Of a DNA stretch of 64,000 nucleotides, positions 1-10,492 are shown piece after piece (position 1 is the first letter of the stretch; each line of letters begins with the position of its first letter). Below the pieces are notes generated by a model. The model made no database searches. It was not told where the DNA came from and worked only from the letters and a program-made list of their open reading frames with translations. Origin of the DNA: Bartonella fuyuanensis (GTDB lineage Bacteria; Pseudomonadota; Alphaproteobacteria; Rhizobiales; Rhizobiaceae); assembly GCF_014197255.1 (NCBI RefSeq), contig NZ_JACIFE010000002.1:1-64000 (forward strand), given 5' to 3'. The position numbers and the translations under genes were made by a program.

Positions 1-1
1 C

Positions 2-205
2 TCGAGGCCATTTCTTGTAGCGACAGGAAAAAAACAACTTACGTTTAAACAAGGAACGCATATCTCTTTGAAAAAGGGAAATGAGCTGATTGTGAAATGG
101 TTCGAGAGATCTTTAAGGATTTTGATTTTTTATAAATTGAGACTCTTTGGACAGCAGGTAGAGCAAAAAACACGCCCAAAAGAGCTATTGATTCGCAATA
201 ATTAA
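2..205 (+). CDS. C-terminal part of an unrecognised ORF, cut by window edge
   Basis: Reading frame 2 is open from the first base to a TAA at 203-205, giving 67 residues with no start codon needed inside the window. The peptide is rich in Lys and Leu and alternates hydrophobic and basic residues (for example LTFKQGTHISLKKGN). I do not recognise a family. It may be the tail of a real gene that begins upstream or a chance open frame; an open frame of this length in AT-rich DNA is only weak support. Confidence 0.3.
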   Translation, partial: SRPFLVATGKKQLTFKQGTHISLKKGNELIVKWFERSLRILIFYKLRLFGQQVEQKTRPKELLIRNN

Positions 206-1295
206 GAGGCATGTTTAAAATCCCATTCCCTTAATTTTATTTACGTATCCCTCACAGTGAAAAAGCTGTATAAATACAGTAAGTTTATTTGTACATAAAA
301 TTACCTGTTATCCATGAAGAATATATGATTTATTGTACACAGTTTTTTACATTTCTGAAGAAGCAAGGTTAGATATTATCATTGTTTGTCAGCTTTCAAT
401 AGTTACGTAGTTCTTCTATTTAGGAGAGAGGGTATTTTTCTCTTTTTTTGAATATTTTTGTTCACACATCAATTTTGCATATGATGTGTAAGAAAATGAT
501 CTTGATTAGTTTTAGATAAATAGATTTGAAATAAGGGAATCTTACGAGAAGAGGTAATTTAAGTCCAAAATCAAGGTTTCTCTTATATCATTTATTACGT
601 GATATAAAATACGATATGATTTGTATTGTATTTTGAGAAAATAAAGAAATGCGAAATTTCAATTATTTCATTTCCGTAGGAGGATGAAAGATTTCAAAAA
701 ATTTTGGAGAAAATGTTTATATGATATAAATTCTGTTCGAGATGTTTTGGTTGATATTTCATATGATACAAGTGTTTCAAAACTGTAAAAAACAAGTAAA
801 TTTTTTATATATAAAGATATCGCTTTTCTATAAATCTTTTGTATTTGGAAAAACATTGATTATGCTTTAATTCAATTCACTGGGAGAATGTTTTTTCCTA
901 TAAATTGAAATAGAATATAAGTATAGTATTTGAATCTCATCTAAAATCTGTTTTTATCATACGTTTATAACAACATAGTGTAATTCTCCGTGCTTGTTTA
1001 ATGAAGAGAGTAAACAAAAAAATTCTTAAATTCAGATTTTTTCTAGTAAAATTAAAATTTTTGTTTTCAGTATAGAAAACCAAAAAGGTTTTTCATCTCG
1101 CCTGAGAATAAAGCGATGCATTTTTTTGGTAGCTGAATTTATTTGATCTTTATCTGCGGCCTTTATTTTTATGTTGTGTCTATTGATGGCTATTTTTTTT
1201 GAGTCGATTGACTCGGTCCATGATACGGTTTCCGAATTTTCTCGGATGTACTGATATTAGATAAAAAACGATCACAAGCGATGATATTAAAACTT
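206..1295. other. Gene-poor AT-rich spacer before aatA
   Basis: About 1.1 kb without a convincing gene. Frames are short and broken and have no recognisable protein pattern. A small hairpin lies at about 1075-1095 (AAAACC, loop AAAAA, GGTTTT, then T residues) and could end transcription in either direction. Nothing else was found. Confidence 0.5.
1263..1285 (-). terminator. Possible weak terminator after aatA
   Basis: On the minus strand, just after the aatA stop, a short stem ATCAT...GTGAT (one G-T pair) is followed by CG and a run of six T. The stem is only five pairs, so this is a weak candidate. Confidence 0.35.
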
Positions 1296-2510
<1,215 letters not shown>

Positions 2511-2742
2511 TTATATTATATCGACAAATGATTATTTGCTTTAAAGATATTCTATAAGAGATTATATTGTATGCAATAAAAAAACTTCTAAAATACCTTT
2601 ACTCAGTTTTTTTTGACATTTGTGCAATATAGTTTCCTCTTAGATTTTATGAAAGTTTTAGAAGAAAGATAGGGAGTGATAAATTGTGCAAAGGAAATAA
2701 GCAGTCTGTTGTTTTTACAAGGTAAATTATGATTTACACAAA

Positions 2743-2778
2743 ATAAAAAAACCTTCGCCGTTACAGACGAAGATTTTT
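2743..2778 (-). terminator. Rho-independent terminator of cspA
   Basis: On the minus strand, about 30 bases after the cspA stop, the stem CTTCG/CGAAG encloses a ten-base loop and is followed by GTTTTTTTATT. It has a short stem but a clear T tail and is well placed. Confidence 0.7.
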
Positions 2779-2804
2779 AAATAACATATTGCGGAATTTA
2801 AATT

Positions 2805-3014
2805 TTAAAGGGCTGCAAGGTTGCCAGCGGCAAATTTTCCTGAACGACGATCTTGAAGAACATCATAAGAAATTTTTTGCCCTTCATTAAGACTGCTTAG
2901 ACCAGAACGTTCAACGGCGGAAATATGTACAAATACATCTGCACTACCATCACTAGGTTGAATGAATCCAAAACCTTTTGTTGTATTAAACCACTTAACT
3001 GTTCCTGTAGACAT
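2805..3014 (-). CDS. cspA: Cold-shock protein, CspA family
   Basis: Single cold-shock domain of 69 residues that binds single-stranded RNA/DNA and acts as an RNA chaperone in the cytoplasm. RNP1 (KGFGFI, residues 13-18) and RNP2 (VFVHI, 27-31) are intact, and the KWFN opening and the closing GNLAAL are typical. The ATG is preceded by AAGGAG at eight bases. It is monocistronic, with its own terminator downstream and a long leader upstream. Cold-shock genes of this family are often regulated through such leaders, but whether this copy is cold-induced or constitutive cannot be told from sequence. Confidence 0.95.
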   Translation of the reverse strand: MSTGTVKWFNTTKGFGFIQPSDGSADVFVHISAVERSGLSSLNEGQKISYDVLQDRRSGKFAAGNLAAL

Positions 3015-3170
3015 AGGAAACTCCTTAGAATATATAATTATATTGAGTATTGAATCCTTTATTCTTCAATACGGTTATAGATCGAAATCAGGTGGGGAAG
3101 TTTCGCCAAAAGTGCAGACCGCACAGGAAAGAAAGTCACGTAACCGAAAATTCGACAAGGCCCTTATAAA
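3015..3170 (-). promoter_or_regulatory. Long cspA leader with a GC-rich, hairpin-forming block
   Basis: The space between cspA and the carB terminator contains a block at about 3090-3165 that is visibly richer in G and C than the surrounding intergenic DNA. It holds a perfect GTGC/GCAC hairpin at 3112-3124 with a five-base loop. The block lies 75-150 bases upstream of the cspA start, where the long 5' leader of cold-shock mRNAs would lie. That it is transcribed is an inference. Confidence 0.35.
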
Positions 3171-3215
3171 AGTTTTTAGCACAAAAAGCAAGCCTTAATC
3201 ATTTTTTATATAAAG

Positions 3216-3247
3216 AAAAAATCAGAAAACAGTCTATATTTTTCTGA
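3216..3247 (-). terminator. Rho-independent terminator of carB
   Basis: Minus-strand stem TCAGAAAA/TTTTCTGA, eight perfect pairs around a ten-base loop, followed by TTTTTTC. It starts 12 bases after the carB stop codon. Confidence 0.75.
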
Positions 3248-3258
3248 ATAGAAAAAAT

Positions 3259-6200
3259 TCAATTGAAATAACTTTGTAGTGAACGTACTTCAAGGCGCTT
3301 TTTTTTGAGTGCTTTAATTGCTTTTACGACGGCTTCAGCTCCAGCTATCGTTGTATAATAGGGGACATTTTGCATGAGAGCTGCATAACGTAATGATTTG
3401 GAGTCTGAGATGGCACTGGCAGTGCTGGTTGTATTAAAAATCAATTGAATTTGGCGATTACGAATAGCATCTTCAATATGAGGGTGCCCCTCCAAAACTT
3501 TGTTGATTTTTTTTGCTTCGATGTGATGGTCTATGAGAAATTTTTGTGTTCCACTTGTGGCGACAACAGAAAAGCCAAGCTCAGTTAAACGTTTTACAGA
3601 ATTTAAGATGCGTTTTTTGTCTTCATCTCTTACAGAAACGAATAAAGTTCCCTCCTTAGGAAGTTTTACACCAGCTCCAAGTTGTGCTTTAGCAAAAGCA
3701 AGCGAAAATTCATAATCAAGACCCATAACCTCACCAGTAGAGCGCATTTCTGGACCAAGAAGTGTATCAACACCTGAAAAACGAGCAAAAGGAAACACTG
3801 CTTCCTTAACGGCAATATGTTGTTTTCCCGGCGAAGAAGGTAAGCCACCATAAGCTTGAAGCGCATCGTGAAGTGTTTCTCCTGCCATAATGCGTGCAGC
3901 CATTTTAGCAATAGGGCGACCTATCGTTTTTGCAACAAGTGGAACAGTACGTGAAGCACGGGGATTGACTTCTAAGACATAAATGGTGCCATCTTTAATG
4001 GCATATTGTACATTTATTAAGCCGCGAACATAAAGTGCTTGTGCTAATGCTTTGGTTTGGCGCTCTAATTCAGTGATTATTTTATTTGAGAGCGTATGGA
4101 CTGGTAAAGAACATGCTGAATCACCAGAATGGATACCAGCTTCTTCGATATGTTCCATAATGCCAACAATTAGTGTTTCTTTTCCGTCTGATAAACAATC
4201 AACATCTACTTCAATTGCTTCTGTTAGGTAGGTGTCAAAGAGAAGCGGATTTTTATGAAGTAATATATTGATTTGTTCTATTTTGTCGTTGGGATAACGG
4301 GCTTTGATATCTTCTGAAATTAATTCAGGGACACTCTCAAGTAAATAATTTTGTAAGCTACGTTCATCACGAATAATTTGCATAGCACGTCCTCCTAAAA
4401 CATAAGAGGGACGCACAACTAATGGGAAGCCTAGTTTAGATGCAATGAGACGTGCTTGTTCGATTGAGTGGGCAATACCATTTTGAGGTTGTGTTAAGTT
4501 AAGCTTAAATAGCAGTTTCTGAAAGCGATTTCTATCTTCTGCTAAATCGATGGCGTCAGGTGAAGTGCCTAGGATAGGGATATTGTGTTTTTCTAGAGTG
4601 TTTGCCAATTTTAATGGCGTTTGTCCACCAAATTGTACGATGGTTCCGACTAGTTCGCCCTTTTTTTGTTCTTCTTCTAAAATAGCGATAACATCTTCAG
4701 TTGTTAAAGATTCAAAGTAAAGGCGATCAGAGATATCATAGTCGGTTGAAACTGTTTCAGGATTGCAATTAATCATAATAGTTTCAAATCCTGCATCATG
4801 CAGTGCAAAAGCAGCGTGGCAGCAACAATAATCAAATTCAATACCTTGCCCAATGCGATTTGGTCCACCGCCTAAAATAGCAATTTTTTTACGGTTAGAA
4901 ACGTATGCTTCCGAGTGTTCTACACCTGCAAAAGGAACTTCATATGTTGAATACATATAGGCTGTAGGAGAAGAAAATTCAGCAGCACAAGTGTCAATCC
5001 GCTTAAAGACGTGTTTAACATTCAGGGACTTGCGCAAAGCTGCAATGTCATCGGGATCTTGTCCGGTAAGGGTGGCTAATCGCGCATCTGAAAAGCCCAT
5101 AGCTTTTAGCAGACGCAAGTTATCTGCGTCTTGGGGTAATCCATGGATGCAGATGCGTTGTTCCATTTCAATGATGGAGGCTATTTGTTCCAAAAACCAC
5201 GGATCAATTTTGCTGATTTGGTGAATTTCAGTTAAAGGTAAGCCTGCACGCATGGCTTGAGCAATGTAGCGCAGACGATCAGGGCTTGGTATTGCAATTG
5301 CTGAGCGTATAGAATTTTTTTCATCACCTTCCGCATGTTCAGGAATTGCAATTTCATCAAGGCCAGTAAGCCCTGTTTCAAGTCCACGTAGTGCTTTTTG
5401 CAACGATTCTTGAAAAGTGCGTCCAATTGCCATAACTTCTCCTACAGATTTCATTGCGGTTGTGAGGATAGGTGATGAACCGGGAAATTTTTCGAAAGCA
5501 AAACGAGGAATTTTTGTCACAATATAATCAATAGAAGGCTCAAATGATGCAGGTGTTGCACCACCTGTGATTTCATTTTTTAATTCATCAAGTGTGTAAC
5601 CAACAGCTAATTTAGCTGCTACTTTGGCAATGGGAAAACCTGTTGCTTTTGAGGCAAGTGCTGAAGAGCGAGAAACGCGCGGATTCATTTCAATAACAAT
5701 GAGGCGTCCATTTTCAGGATTGACAGCAAATTGTACATTGGCCCCTCCCGTTTCGACACCAATTTCACGCAAAACAGCAATTGCAGCATTGCGCATACAT
5801 TGATATTCTTTATCGGTTAAAGTAAGAGCAGGTGCTACGGTGATCGAATCACCCGTGTGAATCCCCATTGGATCAATATTTTCAATAGAACAAACAATGA
5901 TACAGTTGTCGTTCTTATCACGAACAACTTCCATTTCATACTCTTTCCATCCTAAAACACTTTCTTCAATCAATACTTCTGTTGTAGGAGAAGCTTCAAG
6001 TCCGCGTTCAATAATTTCATAGAACTCAGAACGATTGTAAGCAATTCCACCACCAGTTCCACCAAGGGTGAATGAAGGGCGAATAATAGCTGGAAGCTTA
6101 ACAACATCAAGAGCTTGAACTGCTTTTGCTGTTGCATGGGCGATATAATGTTGTTTTCGATCAGCTTCGGTATGTCGCCAGTTGCTCTCAAGTTCTTCGA

Positions 6201-6744
6201 GTGCTTTGTCAAGTGCAGCACCAGAAAGTTTTGCTTTAAGTTCAGCACGCATTTTCGCATGTTGTCGGCGATTTTCTTCTTTCAGTTCTGTTGCATTGGC
6301 TAACAGAGAGCGTGGCGTTTCCAACCCGATTTTTGCCATTGCTTTGCGGAATAAAGCACGGTCTTCTGCTTTGTCAATAGCATCGGCATTGGCTCCTATC
6401 ATTTCAACGTTATAGCGGTCTAAAATACCCATACGTTTTAATGATAAAGCGGTGTTGAGAGCTGTTTGTCCTCCCATAGTAGGTAAAAGGGCATCGGGAC
6501 GTTCATGTGCAATAATTTTAGCAACGATCTCAGGAGTAATGGGCTCTATATAAGTTGCATCAGCTAGATTTGGATCTGTCATAATCGTAGCAGGATTAGA
6601 GTTTATTAAAATAATTCGGTAACCTTCTTCTTTCAAGGCTTTACAGGCTTGTGTGCCTGAATAGTCAAATTCACATGCCTGACCAATGATAATAGGTCCT
6701 GCTCCGATAATAAGAATAGATTTTATATCTGTGCGTTTGGGCAT
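3259..6744 (-). CDS. carB: Carbamoyl-phosphate synthase large subunit
   Basis: Makes carbamoyl phosphate from bicarbonate, ATP and glutamine-derived ammonia for arginine and pyrimidine synthesis, working with the CarA amidotransferase, which is not in this window. The 1161 residues contain two ATP-grasp halves: the first with [17 protein letters not shown] near the N-terminus and [12 protein letters not shown], the second with [17 protein letters not shown] near 630 and [11 protein letters not shown]. Each half has an EMNPR/EVNPR metal-ligand loop. The last ~140 residues form the MGS-like allosteric domain. It is about 90 residues longer than the E. coli enzyme because of an insertion around residues 160-210, which is usual in alphaproteobacteria. 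The ATG has AGGA seven bases upstream. It supplies the pathway that includes pyrC and pyrE elsewhere in the window. Confidence 0.97.
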   Translation of the reverse strand: MPKRTDIKSILIIGAGPIIIGQACEFDYSGTQACKALKEEGYRIILINSNPATIMTDPNLADATYIEPITPEIVAKIIAHERPDALLPTMGGQTALNTALSLKRMGILDRYNVEMIGANADAIDKAEDRALFRKAMAKIGLETPRSLLANATELKEENRRQHAKMRAELKAKLSGAALDKALEELESNWRHTEADRKQHYIAHATAKAVQALDVVKLPAIIRPSFTLGGTGGGIAYNRSEFYEIIERGLEASPTTEVLIEESVLGWKEYEMEVVRDKNDNCIIVCSIENIDPMGIHTGDSITVAPALTLTDKEYQCMRNAAIAVLREIGVETGGANVQFAVNPENGRLIVIEMNPRVSRSSALASKATGFPIAKVAAKLAVGYTLDELKNEITGGATPASFEPSIDYIVTKIPRFAFEKFPGSSPILTTAMKSVGEVMAIGRTFQESLQKALRGLETGLTGLDEIAIPEHAEGDEKNSIRSAIAIPSPDRLRYIAQAMRAGLPLTEIHQISKIDPWFLEQIASIIEMEQRICIHGLPQDADNLRLLKAMGFSDARLATLTGQDPDDIAALRKSLNVKHVFKRIDTCAAEFSSPTAYMYSTYEVPFAGVEHSEAYVSNRKKIAILGGGPNRIGQGIEFDYCCCHAAFALHDAGFETIMINCNPETVSTDYDISDRLYFESLTTEDVIAILEEEQKKGELVGTIVQFGGQTPLKLANTLEKHNIPILGTSPDAIDLAEDRNRFQKLLFKLNLTQPQNGIAHSIEQARLIASKLGFPLVVRPSYVLGGRAMQIIRDERSLQNYLLESVPELISEDIKARYPNDKIEQINILLHKNPLLFDTYLTEAIEVDVDCLSDGKETLIVGIMEHIEEAGIHSGDSACSLPVHTLSNKIITELERQTKALAQALYVRGLINVQYAIKDGTIYVLEVNPRASRTVPLVAKTIGRPIAKMAARIMAGETLHDALQAYGGLPSSPGKQHIAVKEAVFPFARFSGVDTLLGPEMRSTGEVMGLDYEFSLAFAKAQLGAGVKLPKEGTLFVSVRDEDKKRILNSVKRLTELGFSVVATSGTQKFLIDHHIEAKKINKVLEGHPHIEDAIRNRQIQLIFNTTSTASAISDSKSLRYAALMQNVPYYTTIAGAEAVVKAIKALKKKRLEVRSLQSYFN

Positions 6745-7382
6745 GGTTTTTTCCTATGACAAATATCTGTATGCGATTGTGGTAGGCAAAATCTTTAAGG
6801 TTTTAGTTTACAGTTATTTTATAAGTTAAGTGATAAAGAAAGTAAGCATTAAAATACTTTTTCCATGCTTTTTTTCATAGAATTGAAGATAAATTTCTTT
6901 TTTGAGTTGAGCCATCTTATCAGTGTATCAAAAGTATGACATTTGATAAAAAATAATAGTGCTCTGAAAACTAGAATCTTCAAACGTGTTGTGGGGAATA
7001 AAGCATAAGCCATTATTTATGGTTTGATGGAGTGACGTCAAATAAAATAGGAAGTCTAGTTTTTTGTTCCGTAAAATACTGTTGTTTAGAGCAGCGATAT
7101 AGGGCATGGAAATTTCACATTAGGACTTGTCGGTAAAGAGTTTATGAAATGAATGGGCAAGGGGGCATATTTGGCTCTGGTTGAAGTATTGGTTCTTTTG
7201 GCGAGAAAACAGTTAATCTATGTATGATCTCATTTTGTAAAATGGTGATAAGAGTATGTTTTATTACAATGCCTAAAGAGATAGTTTAAAATGATCTTGT
7301 TTGGTTACAAAATAGGGGTAAAATACTCTCTTTTTATTTATGTACGATGTTCAAAAATTTTTAAAGTATAAAGAAAGTTTAA
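6745..7382. other. Gene-free divergent spacer carB / ogt
   Basis: About 640 bases between divergently transcribed carB and ogt, so it must hold both promoters. I found no coding frame, strong hairpin or repeat. The spacer is long for two housekeeping genes and may contain eroded sequence that can no longer be recognised. Confidence 0.5.
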
Positions 7383-7928
7383 ATGCTGAACACTTCTCAA
7401 ACAAGAATATTCTGTCTGAAAGATGTATCAATAGGAAAGCTTTTGGTGGCTAAGTCTCAAAAAGGGATTTGTCACATAGCATTAGGAGATACTACAGAGC
7501 AATTATTGCAGGAGTTCATGGTACGTTTTGGTGAGGCGCAACAAGTTGTGGGCGACAATATCTTTAAGCGAGAAGTCTCTCATATTATAGCCATGATAGA
7601 AACTCCTAAGTTGATAAAAAGATATAATTTTTCCTTAGATATAAATGGTACAGTTTTTCAACAACAAGTATGGACAGCATTATGTAATATAGCATGTGGT
7701 GAAACAATTTCATATGAGAGATTAGCATGCCGTATTGGTCTGCCAAATGCTTTTCGTGCCGTTGCTAATGCGTGTGCACGTAATGAATTAGCAGTTATTA
7801 TTCCTTGTCATCGTGTTGTGTGTAAAAATGGTTTTATTTCAGGGTATCGTTGGGGAGCCAAACGGAAACAGGTTTTGCTACAACGAGAACAAGATGGAGA
7901 AATTAAAAACAAAGTTAACTTTGTGTAA
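7383..7928 (+). CDS. ogt: Methylated-DNA--protein-cysteine methyltransferase
   Basis: Suicide repair protein that moves the alkyl group from O6-alkylguanine in DNA onto its own cysteine. Its 181 residues match the Ogt/Ada-C family. The active-site motif is IPCHRVV with Cys142. Before it come the helix-turn-helix signature (GETISYERLACRIG) and the RAVANACARN segment with the arginine finger, all in the expected order. The N-terminal ~85 residues form the variable ribonuclease-H-like domain. Its 3' end overlaps the converging kinase gene by 14 bases. No SOS or Ada box was recognised upstream. Confidence 0.9.
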   Translation: MLNTSQTRIFCLKDVSIGKLLVAKSQKGICHIALGDTTEQLLQEFMVRFGEAQQVVGDNIFKREVSHIIAMIETPKLIKRYNFSLDINGTVFQQQVWTALCNIACGETISYERLACRIGLPNAFRAVANACARNELAVIIPCHRVVCKNGFISGYRWGAKRKQVLLQREQDGEIKNKVNFV

Positions 7929-10236
7929 TAGGCATTATAATCGTTACTATTGTTCCTTTCATTTCTTTTGAAGTAATTTCAAGTTTCCCTTTGTGTAGTT
8001 CTAACAGAGAGCGTGAAATGGCTAATCCAAGACCTGAGCCCGTATGAGACTTAGTAAATTGATTTTCAACTTGTTCAAAAGGTTGACCAAGTTTTTTAAT
8101 TGCTGATTGAGGAATACCAACACCTGTATCTGTAATTTTAAAAATAAGGTTATTTTTTTTCTTGAAAGCGCAGACATCAATATTCCCGCCAGAAGGGGTA
8201 AATTTAACTGCATTAGAGATGAGATTAAGAAAAATTTGTTTTATGGCACGACTATCAACTTCAGCATGAAGTTCTGGAGTAATGTTTGTTGTAACAGCAA
8301 TATTTTTTTCTTGAGCTTGAGGCGTTAGTATGCGTACTGCTTCACTAATGATGGGCTCAAGATTGGTATGTTTACAATCAAGCGTAAATCTTCCAGCTTC
8401 GATTTTTGACATATCGAGGATATCATTGATAAGAGTTAAAAGATGGGTTCCTGAATTATAAATATCATGCATATATTCTTTATAGCGTTGTGAACCAAGA
8501 GGACCAAAAGTTGATTGCAACATAATATCTGAAAAGCCGAGAATAGCATTTAGTGGAGTGCGCAATTCATGGGACATATTAGCTAAAAATTCTGATTTAG
8601 CTTTATTAGCACTTTCAGCGCGTTCTTTTTCTGCTTTCAGACTTTTATTAAGTTTTTCAACTTCTGTTGCACGTTGTTGAGCACTTCCTCGCGTGCGTTT
8701 GAGTTCTTGAATAAAAGAAAAAAGACGTCTTTCGCTGTCTTCAAATCTTTCTTGTTGTTGTTTAAGTTCAGAAATGTCAGTACCAATACAAACCAGTCCT
8801 CCGTCTTGGGTTCGTCGTTCATTAATTTTAAGCCAACAACCATCTGCAGTTTGGCGAATACTTGTTAAGTTACCAGTGCCATCATCTTTAAGAGGATATT
8901 CACTGATAGCAGGGCGAGCCATGGCTTCGACGGTTGCACGTTGGATACCTGATTGTAGAATTTGTTTAGGAATAGCGGCATATTCGCAAAATTTGCTGTT
9001 CGACATAACTAAACGTCCTTCAGCATCCCATAAGACGAAAGATTCTGAAATGTTTTCAATCGCATCACGGATACGAAGGTCGGCTTGAGCTGTTTGTTCA
9101 GCTAATTGTTGCTGTTCACTAATGTCAAAAGAAATACCAACTAAATGAGGTTCTTCTTCTTCAGTAATTTCGGCGCGAAGTCGCATCCATACATAATGAC
9201 CATCAGCATGACGCATAGGAACATTGATATCAATATGCTTTTTTTTGCCTGCCATTAATTCTTTAGCAAGATCAAAAAAATTGGTATCATTGGGATTGAT
9301 AATGGCGCTAATTTGGGAAATTGAAAGCAATGCATCTTGAGGGAGATAGCCGAGCATTTCGTACATTGCTCGTGACCAATAGACGCGTCCACTTGCCATA
9401 TTCCAATCCCATAGTCCACAACGTCCACGCATCATTGCCATATCAATACGATTTTGAATTTTTTCTGAAATAAGATCTGTCTTACGTGCCCGTAAAAGTT
9501 GATTATAATAAGCATAAAGAAGAGCAAGAATAATACTACTTGTTCCGATGAATAGAATTATATTAAGCGAAAAAAAATTGCGCCATTCCCTAGTGCTAGC
9601 TTGCATTTTTTCGCTAATGAATACGCCATATTGCCCATTTTCTGTTTGATGAAATGAAGCAAGAGCAGGGGTATCTGTGCCTATTGTAATTTTCGTAATT
9701 CCAACGTGTTGTCTAAGAGATTGTAAAGCAATACTGTCAGAGATAAAATCTTGCAAAGGTTTTCCTAAAGCGATCTCTGAACTAGATGAAGCTAAGATAT
9801 TGCCTTTTTGATCAACGATGGCGATCAGAGTGCTAGGATTAATGAGATTTTTATTCTGTAAAGTAGTAAGGATATTTTGCAAATGACTGTGAGAAAGGGT
9901 GAAGATTTTTTCTTTCTGAGAAATGGCTAATAAGTCATGATCAATTGTGCTGGTAAGATGAGAGGCTAAAAGAATGATGGTAGAATGTGTACTTTTATCA
10001 ATTGTACTACGCCAATCATAGATTGATAGAAAACGAATTGCTGCGAGTATAATAAGAAATGCTAAAATAACAAATGGCAGGGAGCGTCGTAACCAAGGTT
10101 CAATAAAGAGAAGCTTTTGATGGACAGAGCCAGAAAGAAGATAAATGCGCTTTGTCTGCATTTTATGACTTTGAGCGCTCGATTTTGAATCAGCATATAT
10201 CTTTGTTGGCGCATTATATGCGTCCAATTTAGCCAT
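7915..10236 (-). CDS. Membrane PAS-domain sensor histidine kinase (PleC/DivJ-like)
   Basis: Inner-membrane two-component kinase of 773 residues. Order of parts: cytoplasmic tail; transmembrane helix at about 50-68; a periplasmic sensor region to about 220; a second helix at about 225-243; two PAS-like domains (about 265-380 and 390-490); a coiled coil (about 495-555); then the kinase core. The H box is SHELRTPLNAILGFSD, the N box NLISNAVKFTP, G1 DTGVGIP and G2 GSGLGLAIS, so it should be active. There is no receiver domain and no response regulator beside it. The H box resembles that of the cell-cycle kinases PleC, DivJ and PdhS, which act on DivK/PleD; assignment to one of these is an inference. 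The ATG has AGGA upstream. It lies downstream of pepN. Confidence 0.85.
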   Translation of the reverse strand: MAKLDAYNAPTKIYADSKSSAQSHKMQTKRIYLLSGSVHQKLLFIEPWLRRSLPFVILAFLIILAAIRFLSIYDWRSTIDKSTHSTIILLASHLTSTIDHDLLAISQKEKIFTLSHSHLQNILTTLQNKNLINPSTLIAIVDQKGNILASSSSEIALGKPLQDFISDSIALQSLRQHVGITKITIGTDTPALASFHQTENGQYGVFISEKMQASTREWRNFFSLNIILFIGTSSIILALLYAYYNQLLRARKTDLISEKIQNRIDMAMMRGRCGLWDWNMASGRVYWSRAMYEMLGYLPQDALLSISQISAIINPNDTNFFDLAKELMAGKKKHIDINVPMRHADGHYVWMRLRAEITEEEEPHLVGISFDISEQQQLAEQTAQADLRIRDAIENISESFVLWDAEGRLVMSNSKFCEYAAIPKQILQSGIQRATVEAMARPAISEYPLKDDGTGNLTSIRQTADGCWLKINERRTQDGGLVCIGTDISELKQQQERFEDSERRLFSFIQELKRTRGSAQQRATEVEKLNKSLKAEKERAESANKAKSEFLANMSHELRTPLNAILGFSDIMLQSTFGPLGSQRYKEYMHDIYNSGTHLLTLINDILDMSKIEAGRFTLDCKHTNLEPIISEAVRILTPQAQEKNIAVTTNITPELHAEVDSRAIKQIFLNLISNAVKFTPSGGNIDVCAFKKKNNLIFKITDTGVGIPQSAIKKLGQPFEQVENQFTKSHTGSGLGLAISRSLLELHKGKLEITSKEMKGTIVTIIMPITQS

Positions 10237-10410
10237 CTCTCGTTCCTTTAATTCTGGAATAATGTGATTTAAAAACTGCTTCGATATTCATAGTAACCCC
10301 ATAAAATGCAATGAATCAAAACAGGAGTCTTCTGTCCAGTCTTTTTTTTAAAAAAATAATTTTACTTTTATGAACTTGAAGATGAAAAGGAAAAATCCAC
10401 TTTAAACATG

Positions 10411-10445
10411 ACCTATAAATAGGCTGAAATTGTCTATTTATAGGT
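10411..10445. repeat. Perfect 12-bp inverted repeat between pepN and the kinase
   Basis: ACCTATAAATAG (10411-10422) is repeated in inverse as CTATTTATAGGT (10434-10445) around an 11-base loop. It sits in the spacer downstream of pepN and upstream of the kinase gene. Neither side has a clear T run, so it is not a standard terminator. It could be a 3'-end RNA structure for pepN or an operator for the kinase gene. Confidence 0.6.
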
Positions 10446-10492
10446 TTAATATCAAGTAACTTGTAGAATTTATTTTTAAAATATTTTTTGTT

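Noticed and set aside
668-856. 62-codon minus-strand ORF
   Set aside because: Low-complexity, Phe/Lys/Ile-rich translation of AT-rich DNA with no ribosome site or family pattern; judged a chance frame.
2962-3198. 78-codon plus-strand ORF over the cspA leader
   Set aside because: It begins antisense to the cspA start and has no family pattern; its better-looking end is explained by the GC-rich leader block.
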